19,687 nucleotides of DNA from Ideonella_A sp031398385 (GTDB lineage Bacteria; Pseudomonadota; Gammaproteobacteria; Burkholderiales; Burkholderiaceae_C), in assembly GCA_031398385.1 (NCBI GenBank), contig JANNNE010000110.1, positions 1 through 19,687 on the forward strand. Reading direction: 5' to 3'. Made by a program: the position numbers and the translations under genes. The stretch's first letter is position 1; the number at the start of each line of letters is the position of its first letter. The notes below the pieces were generated by a model that ran no database searches, was not told the origin of the DNA, and worked only from the letters and a program-made list of their open reading frames with translations. This document shows positions 1 to 7,949 of this stretch, one piece after another.

Positions 1-1
1 A

Positions 2-208
2 GAGTGGCGTGCGGGGCAGGTGCACCGTCCAGAGGCCGGCGGCGTAGCTGGTTTGCACATACAGCGTGTCGAACAGCGTTTTGGGCGTGAAACTCAGCTG
101 CAGGGCGCTGGTGGAGAAGGCGAAATCCTGGCCTGCCGGAATGCTGGCCTGCCGATCGAAGCGGCGTGTGACACCGCGGAAGCTGAGCGAATCGGGCAGG
201 CCGGCGCA
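2..208 (-). other. Foreign coding fragment fused to the ABC ATPase start
   Basis: Reading the minus strand in the frame that contains the codon at 202-200 gives an uninterrupted, protein-like sequence to the window edge. It begins CAGLPDSLSFRG and includes RRFDRQASIPAGQDFAF, TPKTLFDTLYVQT and GLWTVHLP. The alternating hydrophobic and polar pattern suggests beta strands of a secreted Ig-like domain. A distant resemblance to C-terminal parts of secreted M23-type peptidases comes to mind, but I cannot confirm it. The frame has no start of its own: upstream it meets a TGA inside the ABC ATPase remnant. It is offset by one frame from that remnant, so this is not one protein. It is either a real deletion or rearrangement junction or an assembly chimera at about 200-210. 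Confidence 0.5.
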
Positions 209-278
209 GGTTGACGCGGTCGTTGGCCATCACGGCCGGGTAGGTCTTGCTGATATTGGTCAGTTCGAGCCGCAGCAT
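205..278 (-). pseudogene. Truncated N-terminus of an ABC transporter ATPase (nucleoside/BMP type)
   Basis: From ATG at 278-276 the minus strand encodes MLRLELTNISKTYPAVMAND and then RVNL. This is the typical opening of ATPases of the simple-sugar/nucleoside (BMP-family) importers, which normally continue with PGEIHALLGENGAGKST. Here the Walker A never appears: after about 24 codons the frame becomes low-similarity sequence while a different frame becomes protein-like. A good Shine-Dalgarno (GAGGAG, 293-288) sits 9 nt upstream of the ATG, so the start is genuine. It lies 108 nt after guaD on the same strand. Purine-nucleoside importers often accompany guanine deaminase and xanthine dehydrogenase genes, which fits the remnant's identity. 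Family assignment from such a short stretch is moderately secure. Confidence 0.6.
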
Positions 279-307
279 GTTCGAAGTCTCCTCATCGCTT
301 GTCGACT

Positions 308-327
308 CCCTCCCCGGCAGGGGAGGG
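308..327. repeat. Intergenic perfect hairpin (REP-like)
   Basis: ccctcccc-ggca-ggggaggg is an 8-bp perfect stem with a 4-nt loop, followed by a G-rich tail (gtcggcggtgggggcg). It lies between guaD and the truncated ABC ATPase gene. No T-tract follows on either strand, so it looks more like a repetitive extragenic palindrome or mRNA-stability element than an intrinsic terminator. Whether it recurs in the genome cannot be seen here. Confidence 0.45.
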
Positions 328-386
328 TCGGCGGTGGGGGCGGGCTGATGCGCACGCACTCTCCACCGAACTCCTGAACCCGACCC

Positions 387-1745
387 TCAGCCGGGTTTGT
401 CTCCACGGGCCGCGCGATCGACCGCCTTGCCGGCGACAAAACACGCCGCCAGGTTGCGCTCATCACCCAGCGTCATCCAGGCAAAAGCCTGCTCATGCAA
501 GCTGCGCGCCACCGAGAGTCGCCGTTTCGCCACCGGGCCGACCGCCAGCTCCCAGGCACACACATCGGCGATCCGGCCAGGCTCGAGGCTGCCGATCTCG
601 TCGTCGAGCCCGAGCGCCCGGGCCGCGCCACGTGTGGCCGCATACAAACCCTTCCAGGCGGTCAGGCGTTCGTCGCGCATCGCTTGCACCTTGTAGGCGT
701 CGCCCAGCGTGCGCAGCATCGACAGACCGGTGCCGCCGCCGACATCGCTGGCGATGCTGACTGCCGCTCCGGCCTGTTCGGTGGCGCGCCAGTCGAACAG
801 CCCGCTGCCGAGGAACAGATTCGAAGACGGGCTGTGCGCGATCTGGGCACCCCTTTCGCGCAGGGTCGTGCGGTCGAAGTCATCGAGCCAGATGCCGTGC
901 GCGAGCACGCTGCGCGGATGCAGCAGGCCGGCGCTGGCATACACGTCGAGATAGCTGCGTGCGTGCGGAAACAGCTCGGCCACCCATTTCACCTCGGCGC
1001 GGTTCTCGGCCACGTGGGTCTGCATGTACAGGCTGGCGTCGGCCTTGCACAAGGCGCCGGCCATCGCCAGCTGCTCGGGTGTGCTGGTCGGCGCAAAACG
1101 CACCGTCACCGCGAAGGCCAGCCGCTGCCGGCCGTGCCAGCGGTCGATCAGGTCGATGCAGTCGCGTTCGGCCTGTTCGACATCGTCGCGCAGGCCGTCC
1201 GGCGCATTGCGGTCCATCAGCACCTTGCCGGCGATGATGCGCATGCCACGTTCAGCGGCGGCCTCGAACAAGGCATCGACGCTGACCTTGTGGACGGTCG
1301 GGAACACGACCGCGCTGGTGGTTCCGGCGGCCAGCAGCGAATCGCAGAACAACGCCGCGCCGATGCGTGCCACCTCGGGATCGGCGTAGCGACGTTCGGC
1401 CGGGAAGGTATAGGTGTCGAGCCAGTCGAGCAGTTCGCTGCCGAAGCTGGCGATCACATCGAGCTGCGGGCTGTGCACGTGGGTGTCGATGAAGCCCGGC
1501 ATCAGCAAGCGCCCGCGGTGATCGTGCTGCGGCGCGTCGCGCCAGGCTGTCGGCAAGGCTTCGGATGCGGGCTGTACGCTGTGGATCCGACCCGCCTCGA
1601 CCAGCAGCCAGTGATCCGGCCGAAACCGGACCTCGTCGCTGTCGACCTCGCCCCAGCCCGGTGCCGCGGTGAAATCGAGCAGGTCACCGCGGATCGCGAC
1701 CCGGGACGAATCGGGTCCGTCTGGCAGTGCGGGAGATGAAGGCAT
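387..1745 (-). CDS. guaD: Guanine deaminase
   Basis: This 452-residue metal-dependent amidohydrolase hydrolyses guanine to xanthine and ammonia in the cytoplasm, supplying substrate to the xanthine dehydrogenase encoded nearby. The amidohydrolase metal motifs are all present: GFIDTHVHSPQ with His89/His91, QTHVAEN with His244, LAHG with His283, HSPSSN with His304, and SDVGGGTG with Asp334. The LLDWLDTYTFPAE segment (about 106-117) is characteristic of guanine deaminases rather than other amidohydrolases. Length is normal for the family. The ATG at 1745 has no strong Shine-Dalgarno, but it gives the expected N-terminal beta-sandwich. The gene begins 47 nt downstream of the LysR gene on the same strand and is followed by the ABC ATPase remnant, so the three may share a transcript. 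Confidence 0.93.
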   Translation of the reverse strand: MPSSPALPDGPDSSRVAIRGDLLDFTAAPGWGEVDSDEVRFRPDHWLLVEAGRIHSVQPASEALPTAWRDAPQHDHRGRLLMPGFIDTHVHSPQLDVIASFGSELLDWLDTYTFPAERRYADPEVARIGAALFCDSLLAAGTTSAVVFPTVHKVSVDALFEAAAERGMRIIAGKVLMDRNAPDGLRDDVEQAERDCIDLIDRWHGRQRLAFAVTVRFAPTSTPEQLAMAGALCKADASLYMQTHVAENRAEVKWVAELFPHARSYLDVYASAGLLHPRSVLAHGIWLDDFDRTTLRERGAQIAHSPSSNLFLGSGLFDWRATEQAGAAVSIASDVGGGTGLSMLRTLGDAYKVQAMRDERLTAWKGLYAATRGAARALGLDDEIGSLEPGRIADVCAWELAVGPVAKRRLSVARSLHEQAFAWMTLGDERNLAACFVAGKAVDRAARGDKPG

Positions 1746-1792
1746 GGTGGGCTGGAGCTTGGAGCGAGCAGTCGAGGTGGTTGTGGCTGGGA

Positions 1793-2791
1793 TCAGTGCG
1801 GCGGCGTGATGCGTTCATCCGCGGGCAGGCCCACGGCGCTGCGCGCGGCCAGGCTGCGTGCAGCGTCGCGCACCTGCTCGCGCAGCCAGCGCATCGCGGC
1901 CGAGGCATGGCTCAACTCGTGCCACAACTGGTAGTAGGCCAAGGGCGGGAAGTCGACCGGACAACGCACGATCCGTACCGGCATCAGGCCGGTATAGCGG
2001 GAGCAGAACAGGCGTCCGGTCGTCAGCACCAGCAGGCTTTGCGCCACCATCAGCGGAATCAGTCCGAAATGGGCGCTGCGCACCATGATGTTGCGTTGCA
2101 GCTCCAGGCTGCGCAGGTGTTCGTCGATGACGCCGCGCGCGCCGGGATGGGTCGGTGTCGGCGCGACGTGTTCGCTGGCAAGATAACGCTCGACCGTCCA
2201 GCCGCGGGTGCCAGCCAGCCGCACGATCGGGTTGTCCTCGGCGACCAGACACACCACTTCGTCGCTCATCAGCCGGCCCAGGTGCAGCTCACCGGGCGGC
2301 GACAACCAGTTGCCGATCACCAGATCCACCTCGCCGGTGGCCAGGCTCTGGCGATAGTCGAAATCGCCGCTCAGCGGCATCAGTTCGATCTTGACCAGCG
2401 GGGCCTGCTGCTTCAGCTGGCTGACCAGGGCCGGCAGGAACAGCGGGTCGAGGTAGTCGCTGGCGGCGATGCGGAAGGTCACTGCGCTGGCCGTCGCCTC
2501 GAAGCCAGTGGTGCGTGCACGGGTGCTGAACAGCTGATCGGCGCGCTGCAGCAGTTCGGCGGCCGGTCCTGCCAATTGCAAGGCTCTGGCCGTGGGTGCC
2601 ATCGAATTGCCGGCGCGCACCAGCAAGGGGTCGCCGGTCAGTGCGCGCAGGCGCTTCAGCTGGGCGCTGACGGCGGGTTGCGTGCTGTTCAGATTCAGCG
2701 CGGCCCGGGAGACGCTGCGTTCGGTGATCAAGGTGTGCAGGACCCGAATGAGGTGAAGCTCGATCTTGTCGAATTCGGCGCGTTGAATCAT
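1793..2791 (-). CDS. LysR-family transcriptional regulator
   Basis: The product is a 332-residue regulator. Its N-terminal winged helix-turn-helix (about residues 5-65) carries the classic LysR pattern SVSRAALNLNSTQPAVSAQL followed by RLRALTGDPLLVR. A periplasmic-binding-protein-like effector domain follows (about 95-310). The frame is open upstream to 2899, but the ATG at 2791 is preferred: it places the HTH about 20 residues from the N-terminus as usual and leaves a 91-nt divergent promoter region before xdhA. By position and orientation it is the obvious candidate regulator of xdhABC, and perhaps of guaD; a purine or purine breakdown product as inducer is inference. It could be any LysR protein by sequence alone, since LysR proteins are not specific by family. 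Confidence 0.9.
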   Translation of the reverse strand: MIQRAEFDKIELHLIRVLHTLITERSVSRAALNLNSTQPAVSAQLKRLRALTGDPLLVRAGNSMAPTARALQLAGPAAELLQRADQLFSTRARTTGFEATASAVTFRIAASDYLDPLFLPALVSQLKQQAPLVKIELMPLSGDFDYRQSLATGEVDLVIGNWLSPPGELHLGRLMSDEVVCLVAEDNPIVRLAGTRGWTVERYLASEHVAPTPTHPGARGVIDEHLRSLELQRNIMVRSAHFGLIPLMVAQSLLVLTTGRLFCSRYTGLMPVRIVRCPVDFPPLAYYQLWHELSHASAAMRWLREQVRDAARSLAARSAVGLPADERITPPH

Positions 2792-2882
2792 ACGAACTAG
2801 TTTATATCTGGTATCAATCTCAATGTATGTCGGCACTTCTCGATCGGTATAGCCTGCACCGCAGCGACACTTGGCAGACCCC
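2792..2882. promoter_or_regulatory. Divergent LysR/xdhA control region
   Basis: These 91 nt separate the divergently transcribed regulator and xdhA. The stretch 2796-2830 (actagtttatatctggtatc and onward) is distinctly A+T rich against the surrounding GC-rich DNA, as expected for promoter and LysR operator sites. Only weak sigma-70-like elements are visible, such as tatagc at 2848-2853 toward xdhA and tataaa on the minus strand near 2802-2807. I cannot assign an operator with confidence. Confidence 0.4.
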
Positions 2883-4490
2883 ATGACCGACCAACCCATC
2901 CGCTTTTATCACCGTGGCGCCATCGTCGCCATCGATGACGTGACGCCGATCCGAACCGTGCTCGACTGGTTGCGCGAGGATGCGCGCTGTACCGGCACCA
3001 AGGAAGGCTGCAACGAGGGCGACTGCGGCGCCTGCACCGTGCTGATCGGCGAATTGCCGGCGGCGGGCGCCGACCCGGCGCAGACGATCCGGGGCCTGAC
3101 GCTGTACAGCGACAACGCCTGTATCCAGTTCCTGCCGACGCTGCACGGCAAGGCCTTGTTCACGATCGAGGATTTGCAGCGTATCGCAGCACCGGAGGTG
3201 GCGGCGCCGCTGTCCGGCCGCGAGATGATTCCGCTGCATCCGGTGCAGCAGGCGATGGTCGACTGTCACGGCTCGCAGTGCGGCTTCTGCACGCCGGGTT
3301 TCGTGATGTCGCTGTTCGCCACTTACGAATCGCACCGCGCCTGCGGCAGCCAGCCGACCCGCCAGCAGCTCGCCGACGACCTGTCGGGCAATCTGTGCCG
3401 GTGCACCGGCTACCGGCCGATTCTCGATGCGGGCCAGCGCATGTTCGATCTGCCGGCGGTTCAGCTCGATACCGCGCCGGTCATCGCGGCGCTGCGCGAC
3501 ATCGCTGCAGACAGCGGAACCCGTTATCGCGCGCGCAACGCCGCCGAAGCCGATGGCGCGGCTTTCCATGCGCCGCGCAGTCTCGACGAACTGGCCACGC
3601 TGCGCGAAGCCGATCCGAAGGCGACTCTGCTGGCCGGATCGACCGATGTCGGCCTGTGGGTCAACAAGCTGTTCCGCCCGCTCGGCGACATCATCTTCGT
3701 CGGCGATGTAGCCGAGCTCAAGACCATCGAGGCCCGCAACGGCATGCTGCGCATCGGCGCCGCTGCATCGCTCGAGTCGGCCTGGAAGGCGCTGGTCGCC
3801 CGCTTCCCGTCACTGACGGACGTGTGGCTGCGTTTTGCATCGCCGCCGATCCGCCATGCCGGCACCATGGGCGGCAACGTGGCCAACGGCTCGCCGATCG
3901 GCGACAGCGCGCCGGTGCTGATCGCGCTCGGTGCCTCGCTGGTCTTGCGCAAGGGGGCGGCGCAGCGCTCGATCGAACTCGAGGCCTTCTACCTCGACTA
4001 CATGAAAAATGCGCTCGAGCCGGGTGAGTTCGTCGAGGCGATCGAGGTTCCGGCTGCCACGCTGTCGGCCCACGACGCCCGGTTGCGTGTCTACAAGATC
4101 AGCAAACGTTTCGATTGCGACATCTCGGCCGTTTGTGGCGCGTTCTGGATCCGGCTGGATGGCGATCGGGTGGCCGAGGTCCGGCTCGCCTTCGGTGGCA
4201 TGGCGGCGATCGTCAAGCGCGCCGCCAAGGCCGAAGCCGCGCTGCTCGGAAAGCCATGGACTCAGGCCAGCGTCGACGCCGCCAAGGCGGCCTTGGCCGA
4301 GGATTTCAAGCCCTTGACCGACATGCGCGCCAGTGCTGACTATCGGCAGCGCGTGGTGCAGAACCTGTTGCAGCGCTTCTGGCTCGAAACCCGGCTCGAA
4401 TCGCCGTTGAACGAGTCGCAGACCAGCGTCTGGAGCGTGATGCCCCACCAGTTGCCGAACCAGCTGCTGAATCAGGGCGAGCCGGCCTGA
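2883..4490 (+). CDS. xdhA: Xanthine dehydrogenase small subunit (2x[2Fe-2S] + FAD)
   Basis: This 535-residue electron-transfer subunit passes electrons from the molybdenum site of XdhB through two [2Fe-2S] clusters to FAD and NAD+. The plant-ferredoxin-type cluster ligands are Cys43, Cys48, Cys51 and Cys80 (EGCNEGDCGAC). The second cluster has Cys133/Cys136 (CGFC) and Cys172/Cys174 (CRC). The FAD domain follows, with AGSTD at 251-255 and TMGGNVANGSPIGDSAP at 328-344, then the CO-dehydrogenase flavoprotein C-terminal domain. The layout matches bacterial XdhA of the Rhodobacter type. I chose the ATG at 2883; a TTG at 2871 would add four residues (MADP). No strong Shine-Dalgarno is visible. It is first in an apparent xdhA-xdhB-xdhC operon, divergent from the LysR gene. 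Confidence 0.95.
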   Translation: MTDQPIRFYHRGAIVAIDDVTPIRTVLDWLREDARCTGTKEGCNEGDCGACTVLIGELPAAGADPAQTIRGLTLYSDNACIQFLPTLHGKALFTIEDLQRIAAPEVAAPLSGREMIPLHPVQQAMVDCHGSQCGFCTPGFVMSLFATYESHRACGSQPTRQQLADDLSGNLCRCTGYRPILDAGQRMFDLPAVQLDTAPVIAALRDIAADSGTRYRARNAAEADGAAFHAPRSLDELATLREADPKATLLAGSTDVGLWVNKLFRPLGDIIFVGDVAELKTIEARNGMLRIGAAASLESAWKALVARFPSLTDVWLRFASPPIRHAGTMGGNVANGSPIGDSAPVLIALGASLVLRKGAAQRSIELEAFYLDYMKNALEPGEFVEAIEVPAATLSAHDARLRVYKISKRFDCDISAVCGAFWIRLDGDRVAEVRLAFGGMAAIVKRAAKAEAALLGKPWTQASVDAAKAALAEDFKPLTDMRASADYRQRVVQNLLQRFWLETRLESPLNESQTSVWSVMPHQLPNQLLNQGEPA

Positions 4491-4523
4491 ATCGCCGACC
4501 GGACGCCGCACGGGACACCACAC

Positions 4524-6989
4524 ATGAACAAGCCGATCAATCCTGAACTGCTCGAACCGGCGGTCGCATTCGCCGACTACCAGAGCAACACTGCGCGGCG
4601 CATCGACGATGCGGCCGAGCAGGATCTGCAGACCCGCGGCGTGCGGGTGGGGGTCAGCCGGCCGCACGAATCGGCCCATCTGCATGTGGCCGGTCAGGCG
4701 CCTTATGTCGACGACATTCCCGAACTGGCCGGCACCTTGCACTGCGCGCTCGGTCTGTCGCCGGTGGCGCATGGGCGCCTTACCGGCCTGTCGCTGGAGG
4801 CGATCCGGACGATGCCCGGCGTCGTGGCGGTGTTGACGGCGGCAGACATCCCGGGCCCCAATGATTGCGGCTCGATCGTCCACGACGAACCGATCCTGGC
4901 CGATGGTGAGTTGCGCTACCTGGGGCAGCCGGTCTTCGCGGTCATCGCACGCACCCGCGATGCGGCGCGCCGCGCCTCGGCTCTGGCTAAAACGGCGATC
5001 GCCTTCGAACCGTTGCCGGCATTGATCACCGCGCGCGATGCGCATGCACAAGGGCAGTACGTGTTGCCGCCGATGCACCTGATACGCAGTGCTCAGGCCG
5101 GCGCGGTCGATGCCGACCAGCGTAGCGCCGCGATCCGTGCGGCATTGGCGGCGGCGCCGCGGAAATTGAAGGCCTCGCTCGAAATCGGTGGCCAGGAACA
5201 GTTCTACCTCGAAGGTCAAATCAGTTATGCGATCCCGCGCGAGGACCGCGGCATGCTGGTCCATTGCTCGACCCAACATCCGAGCGAAATGCAGCACCTG
5301 GTGGCGCATGCGCTGAAGCTCGATGCGAACCGGGTGCAGGTCGAAAGCCGGCGCATGGGTGGCGGATTCGGTGGCAAGGAATCGCAATCGGCACCGTTCG
5401 CCTGCATCGCCGCGGTGGCGGCGGCCCGGCTGCAGCGGCCGGTCAAGCTGCGGCTCGACCGCGACGACGATTTTCTGATCACTGGCCGTCGGCATTGCTT
5501 CAGCTACGACTATGAGGTCGGCTACGACGACGACGGCCGCGTGCTGGCCTGCGAAATCAGCATGATCTCGCGCGCCGGCCACTCGGCCGATCTGTCGGCA
5601 CCGGTGATGACGCGTGCGCTGTGCCATTTCGACAATGCCTACTGGCTGCCGGAAGTGGCGATGCACGGCTATTGCGCGAAGACCAACACACAAAGCAATA
5701 CCGCTTTTCGCGGCTTCGGCGGGCCGCAGGGTGCGATCGCGATCGAGAACATCCTCGACAGCATCGCCCGCATCCTGGGCAAGGATGCGCTGGAAGTGCG
5801 TCGCGCCAACTATTACTGCCGTGACGGCGGGCCACAGACACCTTATCTGCAGGCCGTCGAAGACAACGTCATTCACGAGTTGACGACCGAGCTGGAAAGA
5901 ACCAGCGACTATCAGGCGCGACGCCGCGAGATCGCCGCGTTCAACCAGACCAGCCCGGTGCTCAAGCGCGGCATCGCGCTGACGCCGGTCAAGTTCGGTA
6001 TCTCGTTCAATGTCAAGCATTTCAATCAGGCCGGCGCGCTGGTTCATGTGTACATCGACGGCTCGATCCTGGTCAACCACGGCGGCACCGAGATGGGGCA
6101 GGGTCTCAATACCAAGGTGGCCCAGGTGGTGGCGCATGAACTCGGCGTCGATTTCGAGCGGGTGCGCGTCACTGCCACCGATACGCAGAAGGTGGCGAAT
6201 ACCTCCGCCACCGCCGCCTCGACCGGCAGCGACCTGAACGGCAAGGCGGCGCAGGATGCGGCGCGGCAGATCCGCGATCGGCTCGCTGTCTGCGCGGCGG
6301 CGCGCCACGGCGGCACGCCGGATGCCGTCAAGTTTGGCAATGACAAGGTCGAGGTCAATGGCCGCACGCTGGGCTTCGACACGGTGGTCGCCGAGGCTTA
6401 TCTCGACCGGGTGCAGCTCTGGTCGGATGGTTTCTACGCCACGCCGGGTCTCAGCTGGGACCGCGAGACCATGCAGGGTCGGCCGTTTTTCTATTTCGCC
6501 TATGGCGCGGCGGTCAGCGAGGTGATCGTCGACAGCCTGACCGGTGAATGGAAACTGCTGCGGGGTGATCTGCTGCACGATGTCGGACGCTCGTTGAACC
6601 CGGCGGTCGACATCGGCCAGATCGAAGGCGCATTCATCCAGGGCATGGGCTGGTTGACGATGGAAGAACTGGTGTGGCAGCCGATGGACGGCTCGAAGAA
6701 TGCCGGCAAATTGCTGACCCACGCACCCAGCACCTACAAGATTCCGACCGCCAACGACTGCCCGCCGGTGTTCAATGTGTCACTGTACGACTGCGGAAAC
6801 GTCGAGGACAGCATCCACCGCAGCAAGGCGGTCGGCGAGCCGCCGTTGCTGCTTCCGTTCTCGGTATTCTTCGCGATCCGTGATGCGGTGTCTTCGGTGG
6901 GTGACCATCGGATCGATCCGCCCTTGAGCGCGCCGGCGACGAGTGAGTCGATCCTGCGGGCGATCACGGCGGTGCAGCAATCGACTTGA
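4524..6989 (+). CDS. xdhB: Xanthine dehydrogenase molybdopterin-binding subunit
   Basis: This 821-residue subunit carries the molybdenum cofactor and hydroxylates hypoxanthine and xanthine to urate. The domains are the aldehyde-oxidase/xanthine-dehydrogenase a/b hammerhead (about 45-155) followed by the Moco-binding domain. The active-site residues known from bovine and Rhodobacter enzymes are conserved: Glu286 in MGGGFGGKES, Arg396 in NTAFRGFGGPQG, and the catalytic base Glu772 in KAVGEPPL. GGTEMGQGLNTK is also present. The pair Glu286/Arg396 supports a purine substrate rather than an aldehyde. Length is normal for XdhB. It follows xdhA after 33 nt and is presumably co-transcribed with it. 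The N-terminal 40 residues before the hammerhead are not motif-bearing. Confidence 0.96.
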   Translation: MNKPINPELLEPAVAFADYQSNTARRIDDAAEQDLQTRGVRVGVSRPHESAHLHVAGQAPYVDDIPELAGTLHCALGLSPVAHGRLTGLSLEAIRTMPGVVAVLTAADIPGPNDCGSIVHDEPILADGELRYLGQPVFAVIARTRDAARRASALAKTAIAFEPLPALITARDAHAQGQYVLPPMHLIRSAQAGAVDADQRSAAIRAALAAAPRKLKASLEIGGQEQFYLEGQISYAIPREDRGMLVHCSTQHPSEMQHLVAHALKLDANRVQVESRRMGGGFGGKESQSAPFACIAAVAAARLQRPVKLRLDRDDDFLITGRRHCFSYDYEVGYDDDGRVLACEISMISRAGHSADLSAPVMTRALCHFDNAYWLPEVAMHGYCAKTNTQSNTAFRGFGGPQGAIAIENILDSIARILGKDALEVRRANYYCRDGGPQTPYLQAVEDNVIHELTTELERTSDYQARRREIAAFNQTSPVLKRGIALTPVKFGISFNVKHFNQAGALVHVYIDGSILVNHGGTEMGQGLNTKVAQVVAHELGVDFERVRVTATDTQKVANTSATAASTGSDLNGKAAQDAARQIRDRLAVCAAARHGGTPDAVKFGNDKVEVNGRTLGFDTVVAEAYLDRVQLWSDGFYATPGLSWDRETMQGRPFFYFAYGAAVSEVIVDSLTGEWKLLRGDLLHDVGRSLNPAVDIGQIEGAFIQGMGWLTMEELVWQPMDGSKNAGKLLTHAPSTYKIPTANDCPPVFNVSLYDCGNVEDSIHRSKAVGEPPLLLPFSVFFAIRDAVSSVGDHRIDPPLSAPATSESILRAITAVQQST

Positions 6990-7003
6990 TTCGGTGTTCC
7001 AGG

Positions 7004-7083
7004 AAAAATCGCGCCTGAAGGCGCTCCCACAGAATGCACGACACCGCTTCGTTTTCTGTGGGTGTGCCTTCAGGCACGATTGC
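7004..7083. repeat. Inverted pair of REP elements (BIME-like)
   Basis: Two related units face each other between xdhB and xdhC. Unit 1 is aaaaatc-gcgcctgaaggcgc-tcccacaga, with palindrome gcgcctgaaggcgc at 7011-7024. Unit 2 is tctgtggg-t-gtgccttcaggcac-gattgcc, with palindrome gtgccttcaggcac at 7064-7077. In addition, cccacaga (7026-7033) is the exact complement of tctgtggg (7055-7062), so the pair can fold into a cruciform-like structure. This 'gcgcctgaaggcgctcccac' style is common as a scattered repeat in gammaproteobacteria such as xanthomonads and pseudomonads (prior knowledge). It may set differential mRNA levels of xdhAB versus xdhC. Confidence 0.85.
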
Positions 7084-7109
7084 CCTCTGCCAACCGAACC
7101 CTCCCACCC

Positions 7110-7949
7110 ATGACGGCTCTTAGAGCGATTGCCTCTCGCTGGCTGGCGAACCGTTTGCCGACCATCGTCGTCGAAGTCACCGAAGCCCGCGGTTCGGCGC
7201 CGCGCGAAGCGGGCACGCGCATGCTGGTGGGTGTCGATAGCCTCGAAGGCACCGTCGGCGGCGGCCACCTCGAATTGAAGGCGATCGAGCTGGCCCGGCA
7301 GATGTTGTCGTCGCGCGAGACCGCCCCTCCGCAGTCGGTGCACTACCCCTTGGGCCCCGCGCTGGGCCAGTGTTGCGGCGGCGCAGTGACGCTGGGCTAT
7401 TCGCTGCTCGACCGGTCAGCGATCGAACACTGGCCGGACAGCACAGCGCTGTTCCACCTGCAGCTCTACGGCGCGGGGCATGTCGGCCGCGCCATCGTGC
7501 AGGCGCTGGCGCCGCTGAATGTGCGGATCGACTGGATCGACGAACGCGAGCAGGAATTCGCGCGCCACGTGGCGCCGGTGGTCGGCGCAGCCGATATCCG
7601 CAGCGTCTGCGTCGATGCGGTCGAGGCCGAGGTGCGCCTTGCGCCGCCGGACGCGTTCTACCTGGTGCTGACGCATGAACACGACCTCGATATGCGAATC
7701 ACCGAAGCGATTCTTCGGCGCGGCGATTTCGGATTCCTGGGCCTGATCGGCTCGAAGACCAAACGCCAGCGCTTTTTCCATCGTTTCGAGGAGCGCGGCC
7801 TGTCGCGTACGGCGATCGATCGCATCACCTGCCCGATCGGGATCGCCGGCATCGAAGGCAAAGAACCTGAAGTGATCGCGGTGGCCGTGGCGGCGCAACT
7901 GCTGCAAGTGCACGACCGGCTGGCTGCAGCGGGGGTGGCCGCGCGATGA
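7110..7949 (+). CDS. xdhC: XdhC, molybdenum-cofactor chaperone for xanthine dehydrogenase
   Basis: XdhC (279 residues here) binds Moco, promotes its sulfuration and hands it to XdhB; it is not part of the final enzyme. The family motifs appear in order: TEARGSAPREAGTRM (about 24-38), GTVGGGHLE (47-55), GQCCGG (86-91, the cysteine pair implicated in Moco handling), a Rossmann motif LYGAGHVGRA (119-128), LTHEHDLD, GLIGSKTK and IAGIEGKEPEVIA near the C-terminus. A GTG at 7062 opens the same frame but lies inside the REP element, so the ATG at 7110 is the true start. The 3' end overlaps the next gene by 4 nt (ATGA), implying coupled translation. Confidence 0.95.
   Translation: MTALRAIASRWLANRLPTIVVEVTEARGSAPREAGTRMLVGVDSLEGTVGGGHLELKAIELARQMLSSRETAPPQSVHYPLGPALGQCCGGAVTLGYSLLDRSAIEHWPDSTALFHLQLYGAGHVGRAIVQALAPLNVRIDWIDEREQEFARHVAPVVGAADIRSVCVDAVEAEVRLAPPDAFYLVLTHEHDLDMRITEAILRRGDFGFLGLIGSKTKRQRFFHRFEERGLSRTAIDRITCPIGIAGIEGKEPEVIAVAVAAQLLQVHDRLAAAGVAAR

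Noticed and set aside
495..1739. A 414-codon plus-strand frame across guaD
   Set aside because: guaD on the minus strand has every amidohydrolase metal ligand in place; the plus-strand translation looks like low-information shadow sequence.
3810..6722. A 970-codon open frame on the minus strand opposite xdhA/xdhB
   Set aside because: It is antisense to two genes whose catalytic motifs are fully conserved; the translation is Arg/His/Gln-rich with no recognisable domain, typical of shadow frames in GC-rich DNA.
7062..7109. Upstream GTG start for xdhC
   Set aside because: The codons lie within the second REP unit and encode nothing family-like; the ATG at 7110 begins where XdhC proteins normally begin.
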